The notes under the pieces are model-generated. The model ran no database searches, was not told where the DNA came from, and saw only the letters and a list, made by a program, of their open reading frames with translations. This document shows positions 1-14,046 of a DNA stretch of 64,000 bases, piece by piece. The position numbers were made by a program, and so were the translations under genes. This DNA comes from Apus apus (lineage: Eukaryota; Chordata; Aves; Apodiformes; Apodidae): contig NC_067312.1 of NCBI RefSeq assembly GCF_020740795.1, positions 65,678,905-65,742,904 of the forward strand. Reading direction: 5' to 3'. Numbering within the stretch: the stretch's first letter is position 1; every line of letters begins with the position of its first letter.

Positions 1-3000
1 TTGGCAGGTCAGCCCTGGGTGGACTGCTGGCCTCCTTGAATCCCTGATAATCCACTGGCTGTAGTCAGACTTTGAGTTCATTTCCGGTACAGATCGTGAA
101 ACCCATCAATGGCAAGGGCAGTCAGCAGATGTGCAAACTACTTAGAATAAAATCTAATTTGTGACGCTGAAAGTGTTCATCTGTGTAATTTTTTGTTCCT
201 TCAAGTACCCATGCCTCATGTTAAGACATAATCTGAAAGAGTTAAACAAAATCTCCACCTGAAACAAAATCAAAACCAAAACACTAAAAGAAAAATTTCA
301 AGTGATGAAAGACAGGTGGGGGGGGAAATAATTCTGATTTCTCACATCTTGAGCAACTTGCCTAAGTCTGTTGCAAACCCAGCTGCAAAAATATCTGAAA
401 TAGATGGAATTTTGTGAAGGCAGAATGTGTCCCTGAACACTAAATGATGCACAGTTGCACTAGTCCAACACTGCACACTTTTCAACATTTAAAAACTTAA
501 TTTGCCTTGCAGATAATCATGACTGGATGGAGAAGAAGCTTCGTGACATCAGCTCTATGTGCTTCATGCAGTCATTAAATGGATTTGAGTTTTGCTTCCT
601 CTGTAAAATACATAATCCTATAGGGGAAAGCAAAGCTTCATCTGTAAAACAGACCCTGATTCATAGTACTCAGGGATTCCGAAATGGGTGGAAGGTGATA
701 GAATGAGAGCTAAAATGCATTATTTCTACAAAGGAGAGGGGGAGAAGTCTGGAGGAATGGAGCTGCATAATTAGGCTGGTACTTGCATCCACAGAGCATG
801 TAGAAGGTTAAAGTCAGACCAAGCCCACAAGTGTCTCCAACACAACGTGGGCAGCATTGGTTTGTGTGGTGCAGCTGTGCTAAACCTCGAGCAAATTCAC
901 TGGCCTCACACAGCAGAAGTAAAAGGAAAATCAACCCCAAAGCTTCATTTCCACAGCAATGCTCTGAAGAGTACTTGAAATACAGGGCAAAAGGGAAAGA
1001 GGGGGAGAGAGACTAATACTAACTTGGAAAATTCTTGTCCTGCTTTAATTCTATTCATATGAAATACCTGATAGCTGAGGATGAGAGGTTTGCCAGGATG
1101 AGAGGTCCTTCAACAAAAGTATCTCCTTAGAGACAAGCAAAAAACACATTCTGCTCTCCTTCTCACTAGGAAATACAGGTAAGAAGTCTTCTTTTCTCCC
1201 TACAAATATTTATATTTTCTGTCCCACCAAGAGAAAAAAAGTGACATTAAAGAAAAAAAAAAAAAAAGCCAGGGTGCGCTTCTGGGTGATTTCTGTGCTA
1301 GTAAGTTCAAATAAACAAGCAAAAAAGCCAACCCAAACCAAACAAAAAAAATCCTTTTCCCCCACTTTCAGTTTGTTCAAAGATATCAATGAATTTATAT
1401 CTTTTTTTAAATCTTTCTTTTGTGCAAACCAGCCATTTTTAATGAAGCCCCAGCTTTGGCATAAATAATTACTCTTCTCTGCCTGTGGCCTTAATGCCTA
1501 ACTGGCTACAGCAACAGCTTCACATGCAGTGGACCTTCTCTTGTTCTGGGCTGAGCCTTTGTTGTGCTCTGGGTAAGCAGCAAGATGGAACCAAGCCAAC
1601 CAAGGGCCTAGGGGTGAGCCTGTCCCACCAACAATAATCTACCAGTCCTTTTTCTGGCACAGGATTGCCTGCCTTTCCACACTGGCAGTGAGCGTGGGTC
1701 AGAGGTACCTGTCAGTAGGGGCAGGCAGTGACAGGCAGGCATGCAGACAGGTTAGAGCTGCCTTTGCAGGAAAGCCTGCAAGTCACAGTTAGCTTGAATC
1801 TCCCTTAATGTGCAGCAGTGGGAAAGATAATGGCAGCAACTACCTGGGTGTATGCTTAGCAACACAATCCGTGATGCATCTTCACTATTGTTGGTACCTG
1901 GTAGAGCTGAGCTGAAGGCACAGAAACAGGAGGGAGCTGTGCAGCATCTGCAGCTCCCACTGCCTTAGACAGGGCATCTGTTCCTCCTGATCACTTTTTG
2001 TTTTGCAGAGAGGCTTCTTCAAGTCTTCAGTACCACACAGGCAGCAAGAGGAGGGGATCCTCCTTGTGTAAAATAGCCTTTAGCTGTCTTGCCTTGCTTA
2101 TCCTTTTTATTGTTGTGATATGACTTGCTGTTCTGTTCCCAGGTTGCCTTATCTTGCAGACAAGGTCCTCCCTCACTGATTAGCACAAGGATTCATTCCT
2201 CTTGATCGTGCTCTCTTCTTTTCAGTGCAAAATGCAAGCTGCCTACTTTTTTAATCAAAGAGATACGGGCTAGAGCAGGATGCCCTGCTCTGCTAGTGAA
2301 CTGGAGATCTGGCTGTGGAGTAAGCTTGTGCTATGATTTTCTCAACTGTGCTTTAATTAATTATCACACTGCTGGCAGTGCCTGCTGAAGTCAGCTAGCT
2401 GTCTCGCCAGAGACAGCTTTCAAAATGTAATGCCAGGGCAGAGACATTCCTGCACCCTTTTGGGGTGGCGGGTTGAGGGAGTGTAAGTCCAGCTCCCTTC
2501 TCATTGGCCAAGTATGGTCCCCCTTGCTGTCCCTCACATGGCTCTCGAGCCCTGCCTGCAGTAGGTTAAAGATGACGTTGTCTGAAACTTTTGCAAGGTT
2601 ACGAAAATGTGCAAGGGCAGGGGGTAGAAAGAGAGAGGCTCTGGCCTGTCTGAGAGCACTCAATCCCACCAGTGTGCAGGCGGCCGTAGGGGCAGGAGCA
2701 AGCACCTGCACCTTGCCAGCAGAGGGCCTGGTGAAGAGACTTTAGCATCTCTTCTCTCTCTTGATCTCCTGCATTTTTATAAACTCATCCCTCTAACCAT
2801 GGGAATAGAGCCTTCTCACTCAGGTCCCAGCCTGGCAGTCTGCTTTCCTGCTTGCCAAGGGGAGATGGAGTAGGATGAGAGAGCAATGTACAGCATCACC
2901 AGTATTGGAAAATGAAAGTGTCATTTCCGTCTCAAGAAATGTATCAGGGAAGAGAATCCTCTTCTCTGGGCTCTACAGCAAGGGAGAGGGTAGTCGCCTG

Positions 3001-4061
3001 CTTTCTGGTTTTCCTTTATTTTGGTCTGCAGGGCTGACAGATGGTGTGTGGTGCAGCCAAGGCTGGATTCCAACTTGTATCTCCTTCGGTCGTTCGCAAT
3101 TTACTGAGAACAGATTCCTCCTTGGGCTGACATTTCCATCTCATCCCAAAGGGGATTTGTTTTAATTTTCATTTAAAGTTTAGGCTGAGTTAGCGTTGCT
3201 GTTCTGGGATTTTGCAACTGGTAAGTAAAACCTCCTTCCTGGCCCAACACTCCTGCTGTGGACATCCAGTCCAAGTTTTCATGGAGTGAGGGGTGTGCTC
3301 CCAAAGGACAGTTCAGCCTGCCTGTGGTCCAAGTACACTTGCAGTGCCTCCAGGACCCCCAGAGGGATCCTGTGGAGATTTTGTGCTCCTGACTTCTATC
3401 TGCATACATTTTTAGGTCTCACAGAGATTTAAAGGTTTTGAGCAAAGCTTGAGCTCAGTTAGTGATCTGTCTTTAAGCTATGTACAGGAAACAGGGCAAG
3501 TTTCACCATGTAAACTATATGTAACCATAGACAAGTTACGCCAAGTTGGAAAAGTACATTTTCATTGGGGGCCCTTCATTCAGAGAGAGCTTGTGAGGGA
3601 AGTACATCAGCTTGGTCTTCAGGGCACCAAATGTTGCCATCATTGTCATCCACTCATGGCAACCACAAATCAGGTGAAGCTTTTATTCTGTTTTTTAAAA
3701 TCCCAAAGTGCTCAGTCTGGCAGTTCTAATGTGAAAGGCACATACCTGTTTGCTGGAGGCATTGCTACGTGGCATGCCAGATAAGAGGCACCGTCCAGCT
3801 CCTCCTGGAGTCCAGAAGCATCAGCCCTGGAAGCAACAAATACAGCCATTCCACATCAAGGTCCACTGCACAAGCCACAGCACAGACCGAACAGATGGAA
3901 ATTTAGCTAGTCTCTGACCCCATCTTTTCCTGACTCTCCCCTGCTCTGCCCCAGTGCTTCCTTGGGGCCAAAGCAGACATCAGTGAGACCCTGTTGCTGC
4001 TTAAGAGGAAACCACCAGCAGCAACTCGTGTCCTTTGCAGCTCCTAAGGCCATGAGTAAGC
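1..4061. other. Intergenic, no gene seen
   Basis: Distal sequence downstream of PSD3. Reading frames are short, overlap on both strands and resemble no protein. There are short A-runs (about 1252-1267). No repeat family was recognised. Confidence 0.6.
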
Positions 4062-4175
4062 ACTCTACAGAGGGAGTAGGAAGCTGAGGCACCAAAGATT
4101 GAAATGGCCTGCCCCAATGCTATGTACAAAGTTCAGAGCAGAAAGAGATGCAGAACCCAGACCACCTTCAGCAGG
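4062..4175 (-). mobile_element. MIR-like CORE-SINE relic
   Basis: The + strand reads GAAGCTGAGGCACCAAAGAT, AATGGCCTGCCCCAATGCTA, then GAGATGCAGAACCCAGACCA. This parallels the reverse complement of the MIR core (GGAAACTGAGGCACAGAG ... TTGCCCAAGGTCACACAG ... GGATTAGAACCCAGGTC). It is old and degraded; identification by pattern only. Confidence 0.5.
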
Positions 4176-5638
4176 GCAGGGTCCTCACCTCCTGGCCTTC
4201 CTGAGGGCTATGAAACCAGAAGAAATAATAGAAAGCAGGAAAAGTATTTCGTGTCTTCATCTGCTCTGGACATCAGTGATATTAGACTCCACCAGTGCCT
4301 TCACCTCCTCCACATTCACATCTCCCAGTGCATCCTTGAAGACCACTGGGGAATTTTTGTTTTCATGTCTAGTGGTGAAAAAGTAGTCATGTGTGTTTGT
4401 ACACAAGCCTGCAGTTGTGTAGATGGTCAGACGCCAAACAAAAATGGCTATTCTTACAAACCTTCCTGCTTACTTACTATAGCAGCTACCTCAGTAAATG
4501 TCCCTGTGTTTAAAGTTATAAAGAGGCCATTCAAGGGATAACTAAAAGGCTTAGAAATCGGCTAGGATCAGACTCCAGGCATGAATTAGGTAATGGTGTA
4601 TTAGCATAGCCTGTTTTTCTGAGGCAGCTGATAACATTGTAACTAACCAAACTATGACATAAATTTGCCCCAGGAAACAGGCAAAATAGCTCTGTGGGTT
4701 GTTTCAAATTACTTATCCTGTGGGAATTTTAAGAATTCCTATTAAATAATTAGGAACATGTGAATTTCGTTTCAAATCTGTCTGATGGCATGAGAACTCT
4801 GGGAATGCAGCTTTTTTAAGGAATATTGGTTCCTTTGTTGTTGAGTGAACTTCTTCCTCAAATTTTCTAGGGTCATGATGTTTGAAGTAATTCACATCCT
4901 TAACTATTATTTTATATTGGAGTAAGAACTAGGGCCTCCAGGCCTTTATATATAGGAACACTAAAAAGTTTTTTTGACCCAAAAATCTTGGGAAAATAAA
5001 ATCAGCTGGAAAAGGTCCTAGTGCACACAGCATTGTGGACTCACACAGTTGAGGTGGGGATGTGGAAGCAGAGAAAGCTCCCTCTGACAGGAGGGAAGTT
5101 CCCAAGAATGCATTTGCTTTGCTGGTGGCAGCAGGCCCCCATGCCAACCACCCACCAGCCCCCTGGACCACAGAGTAGGCTGATCTTTTGCTGGGCAGGA
5201 GAGAACATCATCAGCTTGGTGCTGCCGCTGATGACACGTCTGTGCTGCACCAAGGCCTTCATTACTAGACCTAAGCTTGTCCTCTGCAGGGAAAATAAAT
5301 TATTAACTCTTCACTGCTGTTTAACATTTTCCTCCAGACACTAAGGCTTTCCTGAGGCCATTTTGCTGTAAACCTGATAAAATTTTGATTTGCACAAAAT
5401 TTCCCACTGGCCGCCCAAGAGCCTTGGTCTTCTTGGTGCTCAGCTTTGCCACTCAGCACTGCTGGATGCCTCAGCCTCCCTCCAGCCCGGGACCAGACAG
5501 TGATTTCCCATCTAGTAGCTGTTGCATGGGTTGATATGCAAAAGGCAGTTTCTATCTCTTCTGCATGTCAGACTGCTCCAAATACAGTTGTTTTTTTTTT
5601 CTGAGGGCATCTGCGTTTACTTACATAGTCATGGAGAT

Positions 5639-5703
5639 AGTGTATTTCTTTTCCTTAGCAGCCTAGAGAGAAGAAAGCTTTGTAAAAGAAAGAACTAACC
5701 TCA
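5639..5703 (+). repeat. 65-bp duplicated segment, copy 1
   Basis: Starts AGTGTATTTCTTTTCCTTAG and ends AAGAAAGAACTAACCTCA. It is 62/65 identical to copy 2 at 6552-6616 in the same orientation, 913 bp away. Flanking bases are not alike. No known repeat family was recognised. Confidence 0.93.
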
Positions 5704-6551
5704 TCTCCTGGAGACACTTGGCTGTGTGATGCTTAGGCACCTTGGAGGACAAAATGTAGGGCTCTCTTTGGCAACAGTCTTGACCTAGGCATGAGCTTGA
5801 ACTCAGGTCTTAGAAATGCCACCTAAAACCATAAGTGCCACTGCAGTAAATGTGAGGAGGTGCTAGGAATGGGATGCCCTTCCCCACAGGAGAAATGAAC
5901 TGTGCCTGAATGGAGCCCACACATACCTGGTCCACCACATGGAGATGCAGGGGTGCATCCATTTGCAGACATACGTTTTAACCCTGTGGTTTTCTGTGGA
6001 CATTGGGCTGAAGTATAAAGTTGAACTGACAGACTTGAGAAGAAGCTGTAGAAAACACACACAGCAGAAAGACTGAACACTACTTGATCTACCTTAAAAG
6101 CTGATAGGCTTTCTTTGTTTTGTTTCAAAAGACAAATGATGGGGTATTTTTTATTTGCCTTCTGGTATTTGGGTTTAACATTCTCATCTTCAGAATCTTC
6201 TCTGTGGCCATGAAGGCTAAACATTTACTCTTCTGTAATGCAAGCTGTGAGTTGCAAGTAGTTGCAGGACTGGAAGAGGAGTCTTTCATAAACTACCTGT
6301 TTCCACAAGATTTGCTTTCATTCCTTAGAGCTGCAACCCTTCTTAGAATTAGTGAACAGATCACAACCTGCCTCTGCTTTTCTTTTGCTTGTTAATCTCT
6401 ATTTATACTTACTGAATAATTCTGTTCTCATTTATTTATGTGTGCCAGCAAACTAGTGGAAGGCCACCCTCTGACTCCTTCAATGGTACATATCTGGGTA
6501 TTGTGGACTGTCTTCTCAGCCAAGCAGGGATTTTTCGTTGTTGTTCTGGCC

Positions 6552-6616
6552 AGTGTATCTCTTTTCCTTAGCAGCCTGGAGAGAAGAAACCTTTGTAAAA
6601 GAAAGAACTAACCTCA
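6552..6616 (+). repeat. 65-bp duplicated segment, copy 2
   Basis: Direct repeat of 5639-5703 with three substitutions. The segment contains a pyrimidine run plus TTAG (CTTTTCCTTAG), which looks like a splice acceptor, but no gene is seen around it. Confidence 0.93.
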
Positions 6617-7989
6617 GAGGAGTTTCCACCTGTGACATGGAAAAAATGTTTTGTATATAAGAGTTTTTCTATCACAGGTGAGATCTTTCCTTGTCTTTTA
6701 AGGACATTACAGGACCCTGATTAGAGGGGAGAATCACCCTGTATGTTTCTTTGCAGGCAATTGAAGAGGACAGTTGCTGCCCTGTTTGGTTCTGGGCTGT
6801 CACCTTTATTCCTTCCCAAGATAAAGCGGAGACAGACAACAGAGCAAACAAAGCTAATGGATTAAGGCAAATTTGGGGCTGATTAGACATGGTAAAGGAA
6901 GGAGTCAGTGCTCCATGGATAATTCACGATGAAACAGCTGCAGGCTTCTCTTTCAAGGCAGAAGTAGATCTCAGCAAAGTATTTTCAATCTAAATAGTTC
7001 CTGGATTTGAAAACGTACATTATTATTCAATTATGGTATTTTGTAGTTAAGTGCTGAATTAACTAAACTGCTCAAGACAAAAAAAAATAATGCATCCCAA
7101 ACTTTTTATTTTGACACTCTTTAAAGCAAAACACCACTTTTTAAAACTGTCCTGTTTGGAGCCTCCTTTCAAATTTGTTTTTTAAAAGTAGAAAAGGAAA
7201 TGACCACCCAGCTCTAGCAACCACAATTAAATATTGATTTTTTTTTTTTTTATTTAATGAGTAGTTGTTGATCACTGATGGTTTTAATGAGTAGTTTGGT
7301 TTGGCCTCAGATAGGTACTTCAGCTGTAAATTTTTTTGCTTCGCTGAATCTCCTTCTGCATCCGACTACTTCCCACTGAAATATCCCAGGTAAATCCACA
7401 AAGACCAATCCAGCTGCTCTGTGCCCTGTGTGAGTGCCAGTCTCAGAGGTGCTAAGTTGTGATAAACTCAGTCCAGCTGGCAGGGTAAGGCTCTTACCTC
7501 CTTTCCTTTTGCTGGAACAGTGCTAGCCAGAAAAGTATACTACGAACATGCCAGCTTCCCTGATCCTGTTAGAAAAATACCACTCTCATTGGCAATCCAC
7601 TGCCACAGTTCTTGGTCTCTGTGTTCAGGATCACTGCAGAGAAACTCAGTATCACAAATGTCATTAATCAGACATGCTCCCAGATATCGGGACTTGCTAA
7701 CGACAGGACTCATCAGAGCTGTTGCTCTTGGACTTGCCCACCTCTGCATGCAGAACTATTCAGATAGGTGCATGATTCAGGCTCTGAATGAGCTGCAGGC
7801 CCAGTCCTTCCAACCTGCATTGCAGTGCATTTGAACAAAAAGTGGTCAGCTGTCCACTTTCTTACAGAGTAAGGTAAGAACAGGTCTGTTTTTATATGGC
7901 ATATTTAGTCTTAAATTTACCCTGACATTTTAAATTTCTGCCTCAGAGCTTCCAATTTGCTTTCCCTTTTCAATTTTCATTTTCCTGGG

Positions 7990-8044
7990 AAAAACAAACA
8001 AAAAATCACAAACAGCAAACAACAAACAAACCAACCACCAAAAC
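7990..8044. repeat. A/C-rich low-complexity tract
   Basis: Irregular AAAC and AACC units (AACAAACAAACCAACCACC and similar). Intergenic. Confidence 0.75.
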
Positions 8045-9549
8045 AATGCATAGCATTTTAAAAATTGTGTGGGGTTTTTTGAAAATGAGACATTTCTAAC
8101 CCCAAAAAGTAGTTTCCAGAGCTTCATAATAGCAGCATAAATTTAAAAACCTGGAAACTGAATCTGAATGTAAAAATACATTTAAAACATTGATGTTTTT
8201 CCATAACTTGGCATCTTGTTGGATTTTGCTCTGTCTGAAGAGGTATTTTATTCTGGAATTATACACTAAATACAGCAAATCAGCTCTAATCAGCTACTAG
8301 TAATTTTGCAATAGCCAGCAGTGAAGTTTAAGGTTTCCTTACAGTGAAAAAAGACCTTTTACTAGATGGCCTTTTTTCTGGCCAGATGACACTCTTTCTA
8401 CAACAAAGGGTTTACATGAGTGGAAACAAAATCTTGTATCTCCCCAAACAGGAGAATCACTTCTTATCCAGACAGTGTTTGCAAAGAACTGGCTCGTTTC
8501 TCCCAGCCCAACCTTCTGGCAGAATTTGGTCCTGTTGAAAAGAGGGGCTAGGAACACTGATTGACTTGAGCAGGGAGCAGTATTAGTTTCCTGCTGAGAG
8601 GCTGCTGAAATATGCCAGTGTCTGTATCCATGCCTAGTTACTCCTGCTGCGTTCTCTGATGGTCGGTGAGAAATCCCCTTCCCCAGACTTTTTACCATGG
8701 TTATGAGCTGGCACAGAGAGAGAGGGATGTACAGCAGTGATAAATTACCTTACCACCTGTCAGCCAATGATCACAGCATGCACTGCAAAAGCTACGTTTC
8801 CAAAACCTCTATAGGCCAGGTCACCCCAGGCACTGGAGAAATGAAATATCCTGGAAGAACAGGACTCTTGCATCCCAAAACCACATGTGAAACTTACACA
8901 GACAACCCCCCAGGAAGGCATGGCCTCCAGGAACATGTGAAGTGTGTAACAGCTGATGAATCCAGTACGTGTTGCCTGGAGATTCCTTTGTGTCAGCCAG
9001 CTAACTAACATTAGTCATGTGGACTGGTGTGTCTGCCAGCCTTCCCTTAAGCCCCTGTTCTGAAAACAAAATTTTGGGCTGGCCACACAATGGTGTAGCC
9101 CGGTCCATCCATCAGCCCATGTTACTTGTAGTACTCCTGTAACATCTAACCCAAAATTCAAAGTACCACGATGTATACACCAGTCATTATAAGAAGTGTT
9201 ATGAAAAGATATTCAGAAGGTCCAGTAAGTTCAGGGCCACACCAACTCTGCAAAAATGCAGCATATTCATGCAGAAGTTTGCTGCCTTCTATGCCAAATA
9301 GTTCTTGCAACCTCTGGACAGCACAAAGAAGGCCTCCCATGTACCCAACATGAATTCAAGTAGGATCAGTTCACTAGCCTTGTGTGTGATGGCTTCTCAC
9401 ATTGCTTCCAAACCTACCAAACAAATTGGTAACTGTAGAGCTGAAGTGGGTGCTGCTCGTACTCTTCTATTGATAAGTTTGTATGTGACAAGCCTGTTCT
9501 TTCAGCTGTCATCATACTGGTCTGTGTTGAGTACATCCTTTCCTAAACC

Positions 9550-9589
9550 TTTTTTTTTTTTTTTTTTGTGTTGATCTTGTGTTGATCAC
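9550..9589. repeat. Poly-T with short tandem duplication
   Basis: A run of about 17 T is followed directly by two copies of TTGTGTTGATC in tandem. Intergenic. Confidence 0.8.
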
Positions 9590-12500
9590 TTTTCTGCTGC
9601 CTTCTCACTTGAGAAACACAGCTTTCTTTTTCAACCCACTGAAATGAAACTTGAGCATAAGGGTCCTTGCACTTAGATAAATCATTTCTATAAGTTACTG
9701 CCTAACAACTCGAGAAGAGAATCAGGCCTATTCCCCTCTAGCCTCAAACTTGCTTAAACCCCAGCCTGGTGTTTTGTTCCAAGACCTTACACCATCCTTT
9801 CTCTCTCTCTACACCCACACTCACTGGAAAATTAACCTCTTCCCCAAGGATAGAGAAGGGCAATCTAAGTCCTTTGGGAGTCTGGCCATGACCTTTTTAA
9901 AAGTTAGAGGCCTTTCCTGTCTGACACAATGCCCCAGAGGGAGTACACAGCTGAAATTGCATTAACTGAGCTTGCCTTGCAACCAGCTCAGCCAAGTGAT
10001 TGCTAAATTCATCTTAACATGCACAGCAGATGCTTATCTACAACCTGCAAACACCATCTCTCTGCGGTGAATCCTGGGGGTTGATGCAACACTGGGGACA
10101 GGTATTTGATGCAAGGTTGATGTGCACACTAAGAAATGAAAACACTCCATTGTAAAACTACATGAATACAGCTGCAGCATGTCTTCACCACCCTCTAAAA
10201 TTCTGCATTCTTTACTTGAGTTTGGGCATTTTGGTTGTACAAAGTGTTTGTATCTGCCTTCACATATGAAAATACAAAAGAAACAGCATGTTATACTGGT
10301 AACTCACTTGATTATCTGATGCCTTCCCTGTGAAATTTTGCCATAGATTTCAAGCTAGCCCTCAAAAGTGCCTTTGAGGAACCATTAGACAGAAATTCCC
10401 TGACAGGAACCTTAGACAGAAATGCCCTGATCCAGTACAGAGTTAGCACTCTGAAGCATATAACTGAAAACTCATCACCTTGATAAGACTGTGGCTGACT
10501 GAAGACCCAGCACTCGGTGAGGTCTGCTGAGAAATAACCAGAAAAAGAGTCTAAGCAAATTGTGCCCCCTTTCCCCTGGTCAAGGGGCAGCACTCATCAC
10601 TTTAAGCTCCCGCAAGCCCCAGAGTGCCATAGCAAACAGCCAGGATTGGAGCCCTTCCCAGTCACATGTTCAGCCCTCTAAATCCCAAAGGCTTCAACTG
10701 GAACAACTCTCTGGGACAAAGAGGATGCTGTTGCTATCTCTCCACCTACTCAAGTCCCCACCACCAACTTCTGGCAATTGCTTCCTACATTTTTCCCTTG
10801 CTCCTTATCCCTCAAGCATACAATTCAGCCTGCAGAAAGTCAGTAAGAGCTGGTCATCTAATTCAGCCAGAGGAAAGTTCCAGTTGTTTTTCTTGGATGA
10901 CATACAGGATACGGCGAACAATAAAACAAAACAGTTTTAGGGGCTGATCCAACTCAGAGAGTGCTTCCACTGCATGCTGTCTGAAGAAGGCTGTCAAGAC
11001 ACAGATGACATGGTATGGCCAAGAGATTTCAAAGCCTTTTGGGGGAACACTTGACACCAATTTATTTCTAAGCTGGGCACCAAATCCATTATCTATTCTG
11101 GGATAACTCATCCTTAGCAACCAGAATCAAAAGCAGACAACAAGTCATTACAGAACTGGCTGCAGGAAAGGTATGGGAGTTCCCATGTGTTCCAGTTTGG
11201 GTTTTAAGATATTAGGGTCAAAAATACAGACAGTTCTGAAAGATCCATTACTGGTTTTCTGTGCCCTCAGGAAAGAGCCCAAGGACATTTCTGGTCCATC
11301 AGTTGAGGGCAGGGTAAATTCTGGAAAATGGAAAAAGAATTGGCAGCTGCAGTGCACACATCATTAGATACAGAAGATGAAGGAGGAAGCATCTTGGGGG
11401 CTATTGACAAGACAGAGAAAGATAAAGATAAGGGGGTAGAGGAGCTTCCCATAAATCCGTATCACAAGCACTGAAATGCAGAAAGAAAAAATTCCTCAGA
11501 CAGAAGACCATAATTGTGTGACAGAAGGATCCAAACTGTTGTGAAAAATCAGGAAAGAACAGCATGAATTGGTTAATTATGCAACAGCACATAAACTTCT
11601 ACCATTCATCCCTAGTGTGCAGTTAGGAAAAAGACAGTATTACGCAAATTATGAAACATATTGCTAGTCCTGAGCTATTTTAAATTTTCTACATTATTTG
11701 CTGAAATTAAATGCAAGCTAAGAAGTTCAGAAATATTTCTTAATATGTATTTGCCTCAGGAAAGGTCACTTGCTGCAGGAGAATTTAATCCAATGGGGAT
11801 GATCAATACCTTTAACCTGTAGCTCTCTTCCAGCTGTCAGGTTCTCACCATCAGCAAATTGACCACAGACAGCTTACTAACACTGCAGACAAAACACAGT
11901 TTATCTCTTAGATGTACTTGAAGCAACCAATGCCTGTCCAATTCAGATATCATGTTTGATACTGAGATAATAAAACTACCTAGAGTATTTTTATTTCATA
12001 TCTTTTCCCAGATGCATCACCTGCAGGCCTTGCACATGGCTATTTCAGGCCTGCAGGGAGGAACAGATGTGGCTTGTGAGTCCGTAGCTTTTTGTGGTGA
12101 GCTGTTAGAGAAACTGCAGCCCCCAAGATCTAAAAACACAATTATGCTGTCCTAAAAACGTGCTAAAAGACTATACAATGCAGTCTCTGGAAGAAGGGAA
12201 AACACAGAGCAAATCCCAATTTCGAACTTCATCCAGAAGACGTCACTCAAAACTCTGACATGTGGAGGTCAGCTTATGTTTTTCATGGACAAGGGATCTT
12301 GTAAGGGTTTCTCCCACTCTGGGACCACAAACACCATTGAAAGAGCCTAAACACTACCATGCCTCAGTTTCCTCCCTTGGGTTTTTCACTTGCCAAATTT
12401 TGCAGGAGACGCATTGAGGTCCACAGCACTACACAGCAAAGGATCTTGGCCAATTGGTATTTCTAGGAGAAGAGTAATCACACACATATTCTATGTGCAG

Positions 12501-13999
12501 TCTTGCACTGCTCTGAAAGCACACGGCTCCTTGTCAACCACAGCAATGGCAACTCTTTACTGGTAACTGATAGAGTCTTGTCAGGACTTGCTCCAGAACT
12601 AGAGGAGAAAAACCCTGAAACCCACTTTAAACCAGTTCACAGAGAGATTTGTTAAAAAGCTGGCTGTCTGGTTTTGTGCTCAGAGAACACTAATTATCAT
12701 GGAGGCTGAAAAACTCTTTCCCTATGTGCCTGGGATCCCAAAGTCATAGAAAGCAGGACCCTGGTCTCAGGCAGTACCTCCAGGTTCCAGCCTAGCACAG
12801 CTAGCAGCACCTGGTACACCTCAGGTTGATGCTGTTGCTGGTTAATGGGGTATAAATGGAAGAGCTCTGACATTCAATTACTAGATCTGCAAAGAAACAT
12901 GAGGCCACTCTGTCCGTGGCCCATCCCAACCAGCTTATTACTCAGTCTCCTTGGTAATTAAGAGATGTCTGTTGCCTGCTGTCATTTTATGCCCTCTTGT
13001 GATCCTGGGTGGTTTGTTTAGCTTTCAGGCCCCAATGGCAGTCCTAGCATCCTTCCACCTCCTGATGGGGCTTTTCAGGCCCTACAGCTACTTAGAAAAA
13101 AATAAAGACCCTAACACTTGCTTACATGCCTCCTCCTTCCTTCTGGATGCCTGCACTAGAGGCAAGTGCCAACATGCCTCTCCAGCACTGCCAGCCTTCA
13201 GAGGCTTTGCATTCCCACTTCCTCCATCATGGCACACCATTTCCAGAGGGCAGCATGCTGCACCCACACCAGTGAGAGCATCCAGAATCTCCATAAGATT
13301 TCTGGACATGTGATCCCTTTTGTTACTAAATTCTAGGCTTTTCTCATCCTGAGTAGCAGGAAAGACAACTCAGAGTAATTCCATTTTTAAAAGTTATATT
13401 TGTATTATTCAAGAAGGACTATTCTTCTCTTAAGTCAAGACACAGGTATGTGCAGTGTGAGCAAGTGAGGAGTCATGTTTTCTTCCTTTGTTGTTGTCCT
13501 CCTTCCTATACCGTAGTCAACAAAACCAACATGCCTCTTGTAACAGAGCCTGAAAGACTCCTAGAAGCAGCATGCCTGGGGATGAGTGGTCCACTGAGAG
13601 GACCAGGAACTCCACTTTCACCAGCCACCCACAGTCAGGCAGCTGAGCTGTTCTTAGCTCTTGGCTACCCCAGCAATGCCACAATATATATCCAAGCAGG
13701 CTGCTTCAGGGCTAATGCAGTCCCAATGAGTGGATGTCATGGAGTGATTATATACACTGCAAAACAAAAAATAGAGTTGAGGAAGGACTGCCAACAGCAC
13801 AGCAAGGCCCCAGCCAAGTCTGAGAAGGAGACACCATGTGTTTTCTGCTGCCACTGCTTCTGGAGGACTCTCTCAATCAAGGGAACAGGCCAATCCAGGT
13901 CAGCTTGACCTATGAAGTTTGTAGCCAAGGCCATCATGACCACAGGTGGAGGAGTGGGACTTCCTAACTGTAGAAGAAAAGAAAGCAGGCATCTTTTTT

Positions 14000-14046
14000 A
14001 AAAACAACAACAACAACAAAACAAACACAAAACAAACAAAAAAAAT
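14000..14046. repeat. AAC-rich simple repeat
   Basis: AAAAACAACAACAACAACAA followed by ACAAACACAAAACAAACAAA: an (AAC)n run that decays into AAAC units. Intergenic. Confidence 0.9.

Noticed and set aside
13450..13908. 152-codon plus-strand frame in intergenic DNA
   Set aside because: Overlapped by minus-strand frames of similar quality, no family resemblance, no promoter or splice context.
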